Shown here piece by piece: positions 49,476-57,833 of a stretch of 64,000 nucleotides of DNA. Position 1 is the first letter of the stretch. Every line of letters starts with the position of its first letter. The stretch is from Actinocrinis sp035605935. GTDB lineage: Bacteria; Actinomycetota; Actinomycetes; Streptomycetales; Catenulisporaceae. The stretch spans positions 9,131-73,130 of the forward strand of contig NZ_DATNGK010000277.1 of assembly GCF_035605935.1 (NCBI RefSeq), read 5' to 3'. The notes below the pieces were generated by a model. The model made no database searches and was not told the DNA's origin. It worked only from the letters and a program-made list of their open reading frames with translations. The position numbers were made by a program, and so were the translations under genes.

Positions 49476-50290
49476 GCGCAACGGTCGAGAACGTGAGCGA
49501 GCAGCGGAGCGTCGAGCGGAATGTCGAGTTCGTCGATGCGGCGCACGGTCGCGATGCCGCGCGAGTTCGTCACGAAGGCGCCGTCGAACGCGGCGAGGTC
49601 GTCCAGGAGCACGCGACGATGGTGTTGCGGCACGTCAGCCGCCGACAGCTCTCGCTGCAAGACCTGCATGCCGATGCCGAGCAGCATGGGCGCCTGCGGC
49701 CAGACGACCGCGTCGCCTTGGATGAATCCGACGTTCGTGATCGCCCCCTCCGCGATCAGCCCGCCTTCGCCAACGAGTAAGGGCTCGTCGAAACCACGCC
49801 GCTCGACCAGCTTGATGTAGTGGCCCTGCGCAAAGCCGCCGACATGCTTGATGTGAGCAAAAGGCCGCTGATAAGGAACGGAGCACAGGGTCAGCGGCCC
49901 GGCCGGCATCTCGTAAGGCGGCCGTACGGTCAGCAGAACACTGATCTCGGGCTCGACGCCCGCCGGAGGTTCGGCAGATCCGTCGGGGCTGAACACGTTG
50001 ATTCGAACGGAGGCGTCTCGGGTGGTTCCGTCGCGGTCGTCATTTTCACCACTGTCGTCCCCGAGCGCGTGTCGCAGGTGGGCGAGGATGCGCTCGCCGC
50101 TCAATTCGACCCCGAACAGTTCCCTGGTCGCCGCGTCGAGCCGGGCGAGGTGGAAGTCCAGGCCACGCACCCTGCCCCCGCGGACCTGCATCGCCGTGAA
50201 GTGGCCGTAGCCGCCGAGCGCGGGAAAAAGCTCCAGGCCGGTGATCGCCGCGTGGCCGTTGAGTTCAAGGCGCGCAGGCAGCGGGGGCAT
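49451..50290 (-). CDS. Class IV PLP-dependent aminotransferase / aminodeoxychorismate-lyase-like protein
   Basis: 279 residues. Fold-type IV marks: FTAMQVRGGRVRGLDFHLARL (substrate loop), FAHIKHVGGFAQGHYIKLVERRGFDEPLLVGEGGLIAEGAITNVGFI with the PLP lysine at about Lys148 and the EGAITNV strand for cofactor binding, and LLGIGMQVLQREL. Shorter than branched-chain aminotransferases and closer to PabC/D-amino-acid transaminase-like proteins. Exact substrate unknown. ATG 50290 overlaps the stop of the phosphatase gene upstream (ATGA), so the pair is an operon. Confidence 0.85.
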   Translation of the reverse strand: MPPLPARLELNGHAAITGLELFPALGGYGHFTAMQVRGGRVRGLDFHLARLDAATRELFGVELSGERILAHLRHALGDDSGENDDRDGTTRDASVRINVFSPDGSAEPPAGVEPEISVLLTVRPPYEMPAGPLTLCSVPYQRPFAHIKHVGGFAQGHYIKLVERRGFDEPLLVGEGGLIAEGAITNVGFIQGDAVVWPQAPMLLGIGMQVLQRELSAADVPQHHRRVLLDDLAAFDGAFVTNSRGIATVRRIDELDIPLDAPLLAHVLDRCAQAPWDAI

Positions 50291-50844
50291 CAGTCACCCT
50301 CATTCGCGCCGTCGCCGCGCGGGATCGCGAACTCGGTCAGCAGCGCGCCGCCGGGCGCCAGGTCCGACCAGTCGCCCGGCACGCTGAACACTGAAAGACC
50401 AGAGGTCGGGTACTTTTCGCGGGCGCGGGCAAGCGGTTCGCCGGACTCCGTGTCGGCGAGAGTTACCGCGAGGTGCTGCATACCGGGATTGTGGCCGACC
50501 AGTAGTAGTCCGCGGACCCGCGCCGGAGTCTCGCGCACCACCGTGAGCAGCGTCGAAGTGGTCGCGGCGTAAATTCTGCCGTCGTAAACCGGCGTCGGTG
50601 GGCCGTCGAGTTCCTTGGCGACCAACTCCCAGGTCTCGCGGGTGCGCCGGGCCGGAGAGCACACGACCCGATCGATCGCGAAGGCGTCGAGCCGCCGCCC
50701 GGCCTCGCGCAGCCATCGGCCCGCGGCTGGGGCGTCACGCCGTCCGCGCTCGGCGAGCGGTCGTTGCCGGTCTTCGACGTCCGGCCAGGCGGCCTTCGCG
50801 TGTCGCAGAACGATCAGGTACCTGGTGGTGACGGGTGCGGTCAC
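50290..50844 (-). CDS. SixA-like histidine phosphatase family protein
   Basis: 184 residues from GTG 50844. RYLIVLRHAKAAWPD carries the RH catalytic motif, with CSPARRTRETWELV and VGHNPGMQHLAV (second histidine) completing the phosphoglycerate-mutase/SixA-type active site. Length is that of the short SixA branch, which dephosphorylates phosphohistidine or small phosphate esters. Coupled to the class IV aminotransferase gene by a start-stop overlap. Substrate unknown. Confidence 0.9.
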   Translation of the reverse strand: MTAPVTTRYLIVLRHAKAAWPDVEDRQRPLAERGRRDAPAAGRWLREAGRRLDAFAIDRVVCSPARRTRETWELVAKELDGPPTPVYDGRIYAATTSTLLTVVRETPARVRGLLLVGHNPGMQHLAVTLADTESGEPLARAREKYPTSGLSVFSVPGDWSDLAPGGALLTEFAIPRGDGANEGD

Positions 50845-50958
50845 CCGTACAGCTTTGCAGAGCGAGTCAAGCCCGGCATTCCGAGGGTGCGGTGAGGGTG
50901 CGGCGAGGGTGGGCCGTGAGCGCGTCGCGAGGCGAAATACGGGGGAGGGGTATGCGCA

Positions 50959-50977
50959 TATACCCGGCAGGGGTATG
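50959..50977 (+). promoter_or_regulatory. CsoR operator and promoter of the copper operon
   Basis: TATACCC-GGCA-GGGGTAT matches the CsoR-type pattern (TACCC-N4/5-GGGTA). It overlaps TATGCT (50974-50979), a likely -10 element whose transcript would start at or near the csoR ATG (50986). A second GGGTAT/ATACCC pair lies immediately upstream (50948-50965). Confidence 0.8.
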
Positions 50978-50985
50978 CTGACGTT

Positions 50986-51273
50986 ATGGAGGGACACGGG
51001 TACACCGCGCACAAGCAGGACTACCTCAAGCGGCTGCGCCGGATAGAAGGCCAGGTCCGTGGTTTGCAACGGATGGTCGACGAGGACAGTTACTGCATCG
51101 ACATCCTCACCCAGGTCTCCGCGGCTACCAAGGCGCTGCAGTCGGTGGCGATCGGCCTGCTTGAGGAGCATCTCGCGCATTGCGTCGCGGATGCGGTGGC
51201 TCAGGGCGGAGAAACCGCTGACGCCAAGGTGAAAGAGGCCGCCGACGCCATCGCGCGGCTGGTTCGTTCGTGA
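50986..51273 (+). CDS. csoR: CsoR-type copper-sensing repressor
   Basis: 95 residues, all-helical. The Cu(I) ligand set of CsoR is present: Cys37 in SYCIDILTQ, and His62 and Cys66 in LEEHLAHCV. The opening KQDYLKRLRRIEGQVRGLQRMV is the diagnostic DUF156/CsoR helix. Copper binding releases it from the palindrome just upstream. First gene of csoR-copZ-copA; the start is very close to the predicted transcription start, so it may be leaderless. Confidence 0.95.
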   Translation: MEGHGYTAHKQDYLKRLRRIEGQVRGLQRMVDEDSYCIDILTQVSAATKALQSVAIGLLEEHLAHCVADAVAQGGETADAKVKEAADAIARLVRS

Positions 51274-51303
51274 GTTAGAGGATTAGAGGAGCAGAGCAAA
51301 CTG

Positions 51304-51531
51304 ATGAGCACTGAGACCGAGAAGAACATCGTCACCGACTACACCGTGAGCGGCATGACGTGCGGGCACTGCGTCGCCTCGGTGACGGAGGAAGTCGGCG
51401 CGGTCGACGGAGTGAGCGATGTGGATGTGGACCTGGCCTCCGGCCGCGTCACCGTGACCAGTTCCCGTCCGCTGCCGGTCGCCGAAGTTCAGGCGGCTGT
51501 GGACGAGGCCGGATACCAGCTCGTTTCCTGA
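51304..51531 (+). CDS. copZ: CopZ-like copper chaperone (HMA domain)
   Basis: 75 residues. A single heavy-metal-associated domain: YTVSGMTCGHCVASVTEEVGAVDGVSDVDVDLASGRVTVTSS, with the MTCGHC metal site (Cys20, Cys23). Carries Cu(I) to the P-type ATPase encoded 22 bp downstream. The gap to csoR is 30 bp and the same promoter is likely shared. Confidence 0.95.
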   Translation: MSTETEKNIVTDYTVSGMTCGHCVASVTEEVGAVDGVSDVDVDLASGRVTVTSSRPLPVAEVQAAVDEAGYQLVS

Positions 51532-51553
51532 CCGGCAGGCGGCGGCGGAGAGC

Positions 51554-54070
51554 GTGGCGAGCGACAGGGCGGCGACTAAGACAGTGGTAGCAAAGACGGC
51601 AGCGACCGAGACGGCGTCCGGCGCGAAGGTGTTCGGCGCGAAGGTGTTCGGCGAGACGGCGGCAGCGAAAACAGCGGTGACCGAGCCCGCGATCGCGCGG
51701 GTTGCACTCGACATCACTGGTATGACTTGTGCGTCCTGCGCGACGCGGATCGAGCGAAAGCTCAATCGGCTCGACGGCGTGACCGCGACGGTGAACTACG
51801 CCACCGAGCAAGCCAGCGTCGAGTACCCGCGAGCGCTGAGCCCGCAGGACCTTGTCGCAGTAGTGGAAGCCGCCGGATATCGGGCGACTGTGCCCGCTCC
51901 GCGTCTCGCCGCTGACGCCCCTCATGCCGCTGAAGCCGCTGAAGCCGCTGATGCCGTCGCGCTGGAGCAGTCCGGAGCTGCGGAATCGACAAGCGATCAG
52001 CCCACTGATTTGGTCGTCCAAGCCGCCGCGGCACTCCTGCGCCGGCTGACGATTTCCGCGGCTCTGGCGCTCCCGGTTCTGCTGATGGCGATGGTTCCGG
52101 CGCTCCAGTTCCGCAATTGGCAGTGGCTCTCGCTTACGCTCGCCGCCCCAGTCGTGGCGTGGGGCGGCTGGCCGTTCCACCGCGCCGCGATCACAAACCT
52201 GCGCCACGGCGCGGCGACGATGGACACGCTGATCTCACTCGGCACCCTCGCCGCGTTTACGTGGTCGCTGTACGCGCTCTTCTTCGGTGACGCCGGGCAG
52301 CCCGGCATGCGGATGCCCTTCGAGCTGATCGCGAGTGGTTCCGGGACCGACGCGATCTACCTCGAAGTGGCTTCGGTGGTGATCGTGTTCATCCTCGCCG
52401 GCCGCTACTTCGAGGCGCGGGCGAAGCGACGTTCCGGAGCGGCACTCAGGGCACTGCTGCACCTCGGCGCGAAGGACGTCGCCGTACTGCGCGACGACCG
52501 CGAGATCCGCATCCCGATCGGACAGTTGGCGCGCGGCGATCTGTTCGTGGTGCGGCCGGGAGAGAAGGTCGCGACGGACGGCGTGGTCGTTGAGGGTCGT
52601 TGCGCGATCGACGCCAGCCTGCTGACCGGCGAGTCCGTGCCCGTCGAGGTCGGCCCTGGCGACGCGGTGACCGGTGCGACGGTTAACGCGGGTGGCCGGA
52701 TTGTGGCGCGTGCGACGCGGATCGGCGCCGAGACGCAGCTGGCGCAGATCGCGCGACTGGTGGTGGAGGCGCAGACCGGAAAGGCGGCCGTCCAGCGGCT
52801 CGCCGACCGGGTATCAGCAGTCTTCGTCCCAATCGTGATTGTGCTGGCGGTCGCGACGCTCGTTGGCTGGCTGCTCGCGGGCGAGGGCGCCGCGCGCGCC
52901 TTCACGTCCGGTGTCGCTGTGCTGATCATCGCCTGTCCTTGCGCCCTCGGTCTCGCCACGCCCACCGCGCTGCTGGTCGGCACGGGCCGTGGCGCGCAAC
53001 TCGGCATCCTGATCAAGGGCCCGGAGGTGCTGGAGTCCACCAGGCGCGTCGACACGATCGTGCTCGACAAGACCGGGACTGTGACGACCGGAGAGATGAC
53101 GCTGCTGCGCATCGTTCTTGCGTCAGTTAGTGATGGCGAGGCGCAGGTCCCACGTGGGGGGCAGGTCCCAGACGAGGCGCGGGTTCCAGACGAGGCGCGG
53201 GTTCCAGACGAGGCGCAGGTGTTGCGCCTTGCCGGTGCCGTCGAATCGGCTTCGGAGCACCCAATTGCGCGCGCGGTCGCGAAGGCTGCGGCCGATTTCC
53301 TTGGCGTAGCTGCGCTGCCGCGAGTCGATCAGTTCTCGAATACGGACGGACTGGGTGTCGAAGGGCTCGTCGATGGTCGCGACGTGCTGGTCGGACGCCC
53401 TCGGCTGCTGATTGAGCGCGGCATCACGCTTCCTGCGGACCTGGACGAAGCGCGCGTCGTCGCCGAGGCCGAGGGAGCGACCGCCGTCGCAGTGGCTTGG
53501 AACGGCGCAACGAGGGCGATCCTCGTTGTCGGTGACGTAGTCAAGCCCGGATCCGCCGAAGCTGTGGCCCGGCTGCGCGCCCTTGGGCTTAGGCCGATTT
53601 TGCTCACCGGCGACAATGCGCGGGCAGCGCGCCGCATCGCCGAACAGGTCGGCATCGACGACGGCGACGTGATCGCCGAGGTCTTGCCGGCGGAGAAGGC
53701 GGAACACGTAAAGCGACTGCAAGCGGAGGGCCGCACGGTCGCGATGGTCGGCGACGGAGTCAACGATGCCGCCGCGCTCGCGCAAGCCGATCTTGGCCTG
53801 GCGATGGGCACCGGTGCGGACGCGGCGATCGAGGCCGCGGACCTGACTCTGGTCGGCGGCGATCCGCGCGGCCTTCCCGACGCGATTCGGCTGTCGCGTA
53901 GGACTCTGGCCACGATCAAGGGGAATCTGTTCTGGGCTTTCGCCTACAACGTCGCCGCGCTGCCGCTGGCCGCGGCTGGGTTGCTCGGTCCGCTGATCGC
54001 GGGCGCGGCGATGGCGGGCTCTTCGGTCTTCGTGGTTTCGAACAGCCTGCGATTGCGCCGATTCAGCTGA
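51554..54070 (+). CDS. copA: Copper-translocating P1B-type ATPase
   Basis: 838 residues from GTG 51554. A 50-residue Ala/Lys-rich N-tail (with a duplicated KVFGA) precedes one HMA domain (MTCASC ~56-61). Then come transmembrane helices, the actuator TGES, the CPC ion site in IIACPCALGLATPTA (~460), the phosphorylated Asp505 in DKTGTVT, the nucleotide-site SEHPIARAV, and GDGVNDAAALAQADLGLAMG. An unusual 18-bp repeat expansion (VPDEAR x3) is inserted between the P and N domains. Exports Cu(I). Confidence 0.95.
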   Translation: MASDRAATKTVVAKTAATETASGAKVFGAKVFGETAAAKTAVTEPAIARVALDITGMTCASCATRIERKLNRLDGVTATVNYATEQASVEYPRALSPQDLVAVVEAAGYRATVPAPRLAADAPHAAEAAEAADAVALEQSGAAESTSDQPTDLVVQAAAALLRRLTISAALALPVLLMAMVPALQFRNWQWLSLTLAAPVVAWGGWPFHRAAITNLRHGAATMDTLISLGTLAAFTWSLYALFFGDAGQPGMRMPFELIASGSGTDAIYLEVASVVIVFILAGRYFEARAKRRSGAALRALLHLGAKDVAVLRDDREIRIPIGQLARGDLFVVRPGEKVATDGVVVEGRCAIDASLLTGESVPVEVGPGDAVTGATVNAGGRIVARATRIGAETQLAQIARLVVEAQTGKAAVQRLADRVSAVFVPIVIVLAVATLVGWLLAGEGAARAFTSGVAVLIIACPCALGLATPTALLVGTGRGAQLGILIKGPEVLESTRRVDTIVLDKTGTVTTGEMTLLRIVLASVSDGEAQVPRGGQVPDEARVPDEARVPDEAQVLRLAGAVESASEHPIARAVAKAAADFLGVAALPRVDQFSNTDGLGVEGLVDGRDVLVGRPRLLIERGITLPADLDEARVVAEAEGATAVAVAWNGATRAILVVGDVVKPGSAEAVARLRALGLRPILLTGDNARAARRIAEQVGIDDGDVIAEVLPAEKAEHVKRLQAEGRTVAMVGDGVNDAAALAQADLGLAMGTGADAAIEAADLTLVGGDPRGLPDAIRLSRRTLATIKGNLFWAFAYNVAALPLAAAGLLGPLIAGAAMAGSSVFVVSNSLRLRRFS
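53165..53218 (+). repeat. Three 18-bp tandem repeats inside copA
   Basis: Units GTCCCAGACGAGGCGCGG, GTTCCAGACGAGGCGCGG and GTTCCAGACGAGGCGCAG encode V-P-D-E-A-R/Q. A decayed unit (QVPRGGQ) lies just before. They extend the P-to-N domain hinge of the ATPase in frame. Confidence 0.9.
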
Positions 54071-54101
54071 AGATGGCGAGTGTGATCGTGGCAGCGGCGG
54101 T

Positions 54102-54304
54102 TGTCCCGTTCAGCGGGACAAGTGGTCGGGATGGTTGTCCCGTTCAGCGGGACAGTGTCGTGGTGCCGGGTCAGGTGTCCCGTTCAGCGGGACAAGTGGT
54201 CGGGATGGTTGTCTCGCTGAACTGGACAGCCGACAGTTCCTCGTGTCCCGCTCAGCTGGACACTCGTATCCGAAGCCGCGCCAGTTGTCCCGCTCAGCTG
54301 GACA
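54102..54304. repeat. Array of six 19-bp palindromes (TGTCCCG...GGACA)
   Basis: Copies start at 54102, 54136, 54176, 54210, 54244 and 54286. The first three are TGTCCCGTTCAGCGGGACA; the last three are variants with CTGGACA on the right (TGTCTCGCTGAACTGGACA, then TGTCCCGCTCAGCTGGACA twice). Start-to-start spacing is 34, 40, 34, 34 and 42 bp. A 34-bp block (palindrome plus AGTGGTCGGGATGGT) is repeated exactly at 54102 and 54176. It fills the gap between convergent copA and threonine aldolase, reaching 11 bp into the latter's 3' end. Confidence 0.92.
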
Positions 54305-55349
54305 ATTCCTCCGCCACCGCCGCGCCGAACGCGTCGATGTCCGCCTCGGTCGTGTCGAACGACGCCATCCAGCGCACCTCGCCGGTCTGCTCGTTCCACG
54401 TGTAGAACCGGAACCGCTTCTGCAGCCGCTCGGTCACATCCCGCGGCAGGATCGCGAACACCGCGTTCGCCTGCACCTCCTGCGTGATCCGCACGCCCGG
54501 CACGTCGCGGACCTCATCCGCCAGCCGGCGCGCCATCGCGTTCGCGTGCTTCGCGTTGCGCAGCCACAGATCCCCGCCGAGCAGCGCCTCGAACTGCACC
54601 GAAACGAAGCGCATCTTCGAGGCCAGCTGCATCGCCGCCTTACGCAGGAACTGCATGCCGCGCACCGCGTCCGGGTTCAGCACGACGATCGCCTCGCCGA
54701 GCAGCATGCCGTTCTTTGTGCCGCCGAAGGAGAGCACGTCGACGCCGACGTCCGTGGTGAACGCACGCAGCGGCAGATCCAGCGTCGCCGCAGCGTTGGC
54801 CAGGCGGGCGCCGTCGACGTGCACTTTCATCCCATGCCCGTGCGCCTGCTCGCAGATCGCCGCGATTTGCTCAGGCGAGTAGCAGGTGCCGAGCTCCGTC
54901 GTCTGTGCGATCGAGACGATCCGTGGCTGCGCGCGATGCTCATCGCCCCACCCCCAGGCGTGCCGTGCGATCAGCTCCGGCGTCAGCTTGCCGTCCGGAG
55001 TGGGCAGCGTCAGCAGCTTGAGACCGGCCACTTTCTCCGGCGCGCCGCACTCGTCCACGTTGATGTGCGCAGTCTCGGCGCAGACGACCGACTCCCAGCG
55101 CTCGGTCATCGCCTGGAGCCCGACGACATTGGCGCCGGTGCCGTTGAACACTGGATACGCCGTCGCCTGCTCGCCGAAGTGCCGCCGGAACACTTCCTGC
55201 AGGTGCTCGGTGTATGCGTCCTCGCCGTAGCTGACCTGATGGCCGCCGTTGGCGACGGCGAGCGCGTCGAGGATCTCCGGGTGCACGCCGGCGTAGTTGT
55301 CGCTGGCGAAACCGCGGGAGTCCGGGTCGTGTCGTCGCTGTACCGTCAT
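54294..55349 (-). CDS. Low-specificity L-threonine aldolase / beta-eliminating lyase family protein
   Basis: 351 residues from ATG 55349. PLP fold-type I enzyme: FASDNYAGVHPEILDAL, YPVFNGTGANVVGLQA, AHINVDECGAPE, HVDGARLANAAATL (PLP Asp), and LSFGGTKNGMLLGEAIV with the Schiff-base lysine. Cleaves threonine or allo-threonine to glycine and acetaldehyde in the family. The last codons overlap the sixth element of the 19-bp palindrome array. Monocistronic; 122 bp separate it from the next minus-strand gene. Confidence 0.93.
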   Translation of the reverse strand: MTVQRRHDPDSRGFASDNYAGVHPEILDALAVANGGHQVSYGEDAYTEHLQEVFRRHFGEQATAYPVFNGTGANVVGLQAMTERWESVVCAETAHINVDECGAPEKVAGLKLLTLPTPDGKLTPELIARHAWGWGDEHRAQPRIVSIAQTTELGTCYSPEQIAAICEQAHGHGMKVHVDGARLANAAATLDLPLRAFTTDVGVDVLSFGGTKNGMLLGEAIVVLNPDAVRGMQFLRKAAMQLASKMRFVSVQFEALLGGDLWLRNAKHANAMARRLADEVRDVPGVRITQEVQANAVFAILPRDVTERLQKRFRFYTWNEQTGEVRWMASFDTTEADIDAFGAAVAEELSS

Positions 55350-55471
55350 CAGATCCGCTCGCTGTTCTCGGCCGTTCGCTGCCTGGTTTTTCACTGATGG
55401 CGCGGTGACACCAGTGATCCTGGTGAGCCTATTGTCCGCGCGTACCTTGCCTGCTGCCTGCTGCTCAGTCG

Positions 55472-56860
55472 CTAGGCCGCCTGCTCGCCGGTGATCCCCT
55501 TCGTGGAGGCCACGACGCCGCGCAGCTTCTTCTCCAGTGCCTCGTAGAACATGCTGAGCGGGAACTCGTCCGGCAGCACCCGGTTGACCAGCTCCTTTGG
55601 CGGGCCGTCCAGCGGCAGTGCCTCGACCCACGGCTGGCTAAGGCCGCGCGCCCAAGCCGAGGCCGGGTTCGGCGTCACGTATTCGGCGACCAGTTCATAA
55701 GCCGCGATCCAGTGCGCGGTCTTCGGCCGGTCGATGCCATCGCGATACAGCTTCTCGACCCGCTCGCACAGGGCGATCACCGTCGGAGCCACCCGCTGCC
55801 AGTCGATCGTCAGTCGGTTATCGGTCCAGCGCAGCACATCGTTCTTGTGCAGGTACGCAAAGAGCAACTGCCCACCGAGCCCGTCATAGTTGCGGACCCG
55901 GTTGCCGGTGATCGGGAAGCGGAACAGCCGGTCGAACAGGATCGCGTGCTGCACCGCGCGGGCCTGCTCAAGACCTTCGGCCTCAAGTCGGACCGCCTCG
56001 CGGAAGGTGGTCAGGTCGCAGCGCAACTCTTCCAGTGAGTACAGCCAGTAAGGCATCCGCTGCTTGATCATGAACGGGTCGAACGGCAGGTCGCCGTGGC
56101 TGTGGGTACGGTCGTGGATCATGTCCCACAGGACAAACGCGTCCTGCGCCTTCGCCTGCGAGGCGACCAGTTCGGCGGCCTCGGCGGGCAGTTCCAGCCG
56201 GACGGTCTCGGCGGCGGCCTTGGTCACCACGCGGAAACGGGCGGACTCGCGGTCGCAGAAGATCGCGCCCCAGGTGTAGACGGGCACCTCCCGCACCGCG
56301 ACGGTTTCCGGGAACAGCACGGCCGAGTTGGTGTCATAGCCGGCGGTGAAGGCAGTGAAGGCGACCGGCACGAACATCGGGTTGTCGTACCGACTGTGCT
56401 CCAGCTCGGCGAGCCAATCGGGCCACACCACACGCAGCAGCACGGCCTCGATGTTGCGGTCCGGGTTTCCGTTCTGCGTGTACATCGGGAACACGACGAG
56501 GTGCTCCAGCCCGTCGATCCGCTGCCGCTCGGGTCGGAAGGCGAGCAGCGAATCGAGGAAGTCCGGCACGCCGAAGCCGCCGTCCGCCCACCGCGCGAAA
56601 TCGGCGCGCAGGGCAGCGTGGTACTCGGCATCGTGCGGGAACAGCGGCGCGAGCGCGTCAAGCGCCTCTAGTAGCGCGCCCACTGCGGCTCGTGCGTCTG
56701 CGAGGTCGTGCGTAGCGGCATCGATCGAGCCGTCCTTGGCCTGCAGCGGCCGGATCTCCTGCACCGCGGCGACGAGTCGCTGCCATGCCGGATGCCGCTG
56801 CGCCCCCGACTCGGCGGGCCGTCCGGCCGGTTTGTCGAGGATCACACCTATCTCCGTCAT
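55472..56860 (-). CDS. DUF6421-like conserved actinobacterial protein
   Basis: 462 residues from ATG 56860, with TGGAG 6 bp upstream; a start 4 codons earlier is possible. Soluble, no signal peptide. Notable blocks: EIRPLQAKDGSID near the N-terminus, HLVVFPMYTQNGNPDRNIEAVLLRVVWPDWLAELE, and VLWDMIHDRTHSHGDLPFDPFMIKQRMPYWLYSLEELRCDLTTFREAV, which is His/Asp-rich (HDRTHSHGD) and could bind a metal. I recognise it as the actinobacterial family called DUF6421; the function is unknown. Downstream is threonine aldolase on the same strand. Confidence 0.75.
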   Translation of the reverse strand: MTEIGVILDKPAGRPAESGAQRHPAWQRLVAAVQEIRPLQAKDGSIDAATHDLADARAAVGALLEALDALAPLFPHDAEYHAALRADFARWADGGFGVPDFLDSLLAFRPERQRIDGLEHLVVFPMYTQNGNPDRNIEAVLLRVVWPDWLAELEHSRYDNPMFVPVAFTAFTAGYDTNSAVLFPETVAVREVPVYTWGAIFCDRESARFRVVTKAAAETVRLELPAEAAELVASQAKAQDAFVLWDMIHDRTHSHGDLPFDPFMIKQRMPYWLYSLEELRCDLTTFREAVRLEAEGLEQARAVQHAILFDRLFRFPITGNRVRNYDGLGGQLLFAYLHKNDVLRWTDNRLTIDWQRVAPTVIALCERVEKLYRDGIDRPKTAHWIAAYELVAEYVTPNPASAWARGLSQPWVEALPLDGPPKELVNRVLPDEFPLSMFYEALEKKLRGVVASTKGITGEQAA

Positions 56861-57076
56861 AGCCCGCTCCATCAGAAGAATTTACGTCAGAACCGCTGAG
56901 ATCTTGTAAGAATTCTCGCTGATGGTGCGATTGAGTGCAAGAGCTGAGGTGGGCAGCCGGAACTGCCCCGCTGGAAGTGCCCAGCTGGGAGCCGTACGTC
57001 CGGAGGTGATTGGCCCGTCGGGGGTGATTGTCGAGCAGCTGTTGGTCAGCGGTTGATCGAGCGCGACTGGGGGCGC

Positions 57077-57820
57077 CTAACGGGCCGCGGCGGTCCCGGT
57101 GTGGAAGGCGGTCGGTAGCAGCCAGTGCCCGCCGAGAACGACGGAGCCCAGCGCGACGACCACGAACAGGAACACCCACAACCCCGCCGGAAGCTTGGTC
57201 AGCTTGCCGAGCTGGTCCGCGTCCGAGTCCGGAGCACGGCCGCCGCGCCGCTGCCACTGCAGCTCGAAGACGGGGCGCACCCCGCCGAGCAACAGGAACC
57301 AGACCGCCAGATACGCGAAGCCTGCCTGCACCTTCGGGTCGGCGTACCAGGACACGACGAAGGCCAGCGCGCCGGTGACGACGACCGAGAGCAACCCGAA
57401 GAAGTTACGCAGCATCAGCAGCATGAGCGCGAGCAGTCCGACACACACCCACAGCAGCGCCGTGATATGTCCGCGGCCAAGCAGCGCCGCGCCGCCGAGC
57501 CCGAAGAGGGAGGGCGCGATGTAGCCGGACAACGCCGTCAGGACCATGCCGAAGCCGTACGGCTTCCCATATGAGACGGTGACACCCGAAGTGTCCGCGT
57601 GTAACCGGATTCCGGTGAGTCTGCGGCCGGTGAGCAGCGCGGCGACCGCGTGCCCGCCCTCGTGCGCGATCGTCACCGCATTGCGGGCCAGCCGCCAGGC
57701 CGGTCGGTACGCGACGGTCGCCAACGCCAACGACGCCGCGCTGAGCACTAACCAACGCGGCGCAGCGGGCTGCGCAGCGTTGATCTCATGCCACAACGCG
57801 CTGAGATTCGACACGGCCAT
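57077..57820 (-). CDS. M50-like membrane metalloprotease
   Basis: 247 residues from ATG 57820. The zinc motif is HEGGH in RNAVTIAHEGGHAVAALLTGRRLTGIRLHADTSGVT, the form seen in site-2-protease (M50B)-like membrane proteins. At least five transmembrane helices follow, with GMVLTALSGYIAPSLFGLGGAALL next to the active site. No PDZ domain. Function unknown; could cleave a membrane-anchored regulator. It starts 14 bp downstream of the beta-propeller gene, so the two are likely co-transcribed. Confidence 0.88.
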   Translation of the reverse strand: MAVSNLSALWHEINAAQPAAPRWLVLSAASLALATVAYRPAWRLARNAVTIAHEGGHAVAALLTGRRLTGIRLHADTSGVTVSYGKPYGFGMVLTALSGYIAPSLFGLGGAALLGRGHITALLWVCVGLLALMLLMLRNFFGLLSVVVTGALAFVVSWYADPKVQAGFAYLAVWFLLLGGVRPVFELQWQRRGGRAPDSDADQLGKLTKLPAGLWVFLFVVVALGSVVLGGHWLLPTAFHTGTAAAR

Positions 57821-57833
57821 GTCGGCAAGGATG

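Noticed and set aside
54102..54304. Possible CRISPR array because of regular 34-42-bp spacing
   Set aside because: Repeats are 19 bp, palindromic and variable; the intervening segments are only 15-23 bp and partly repeated. No cas genes are nearby.
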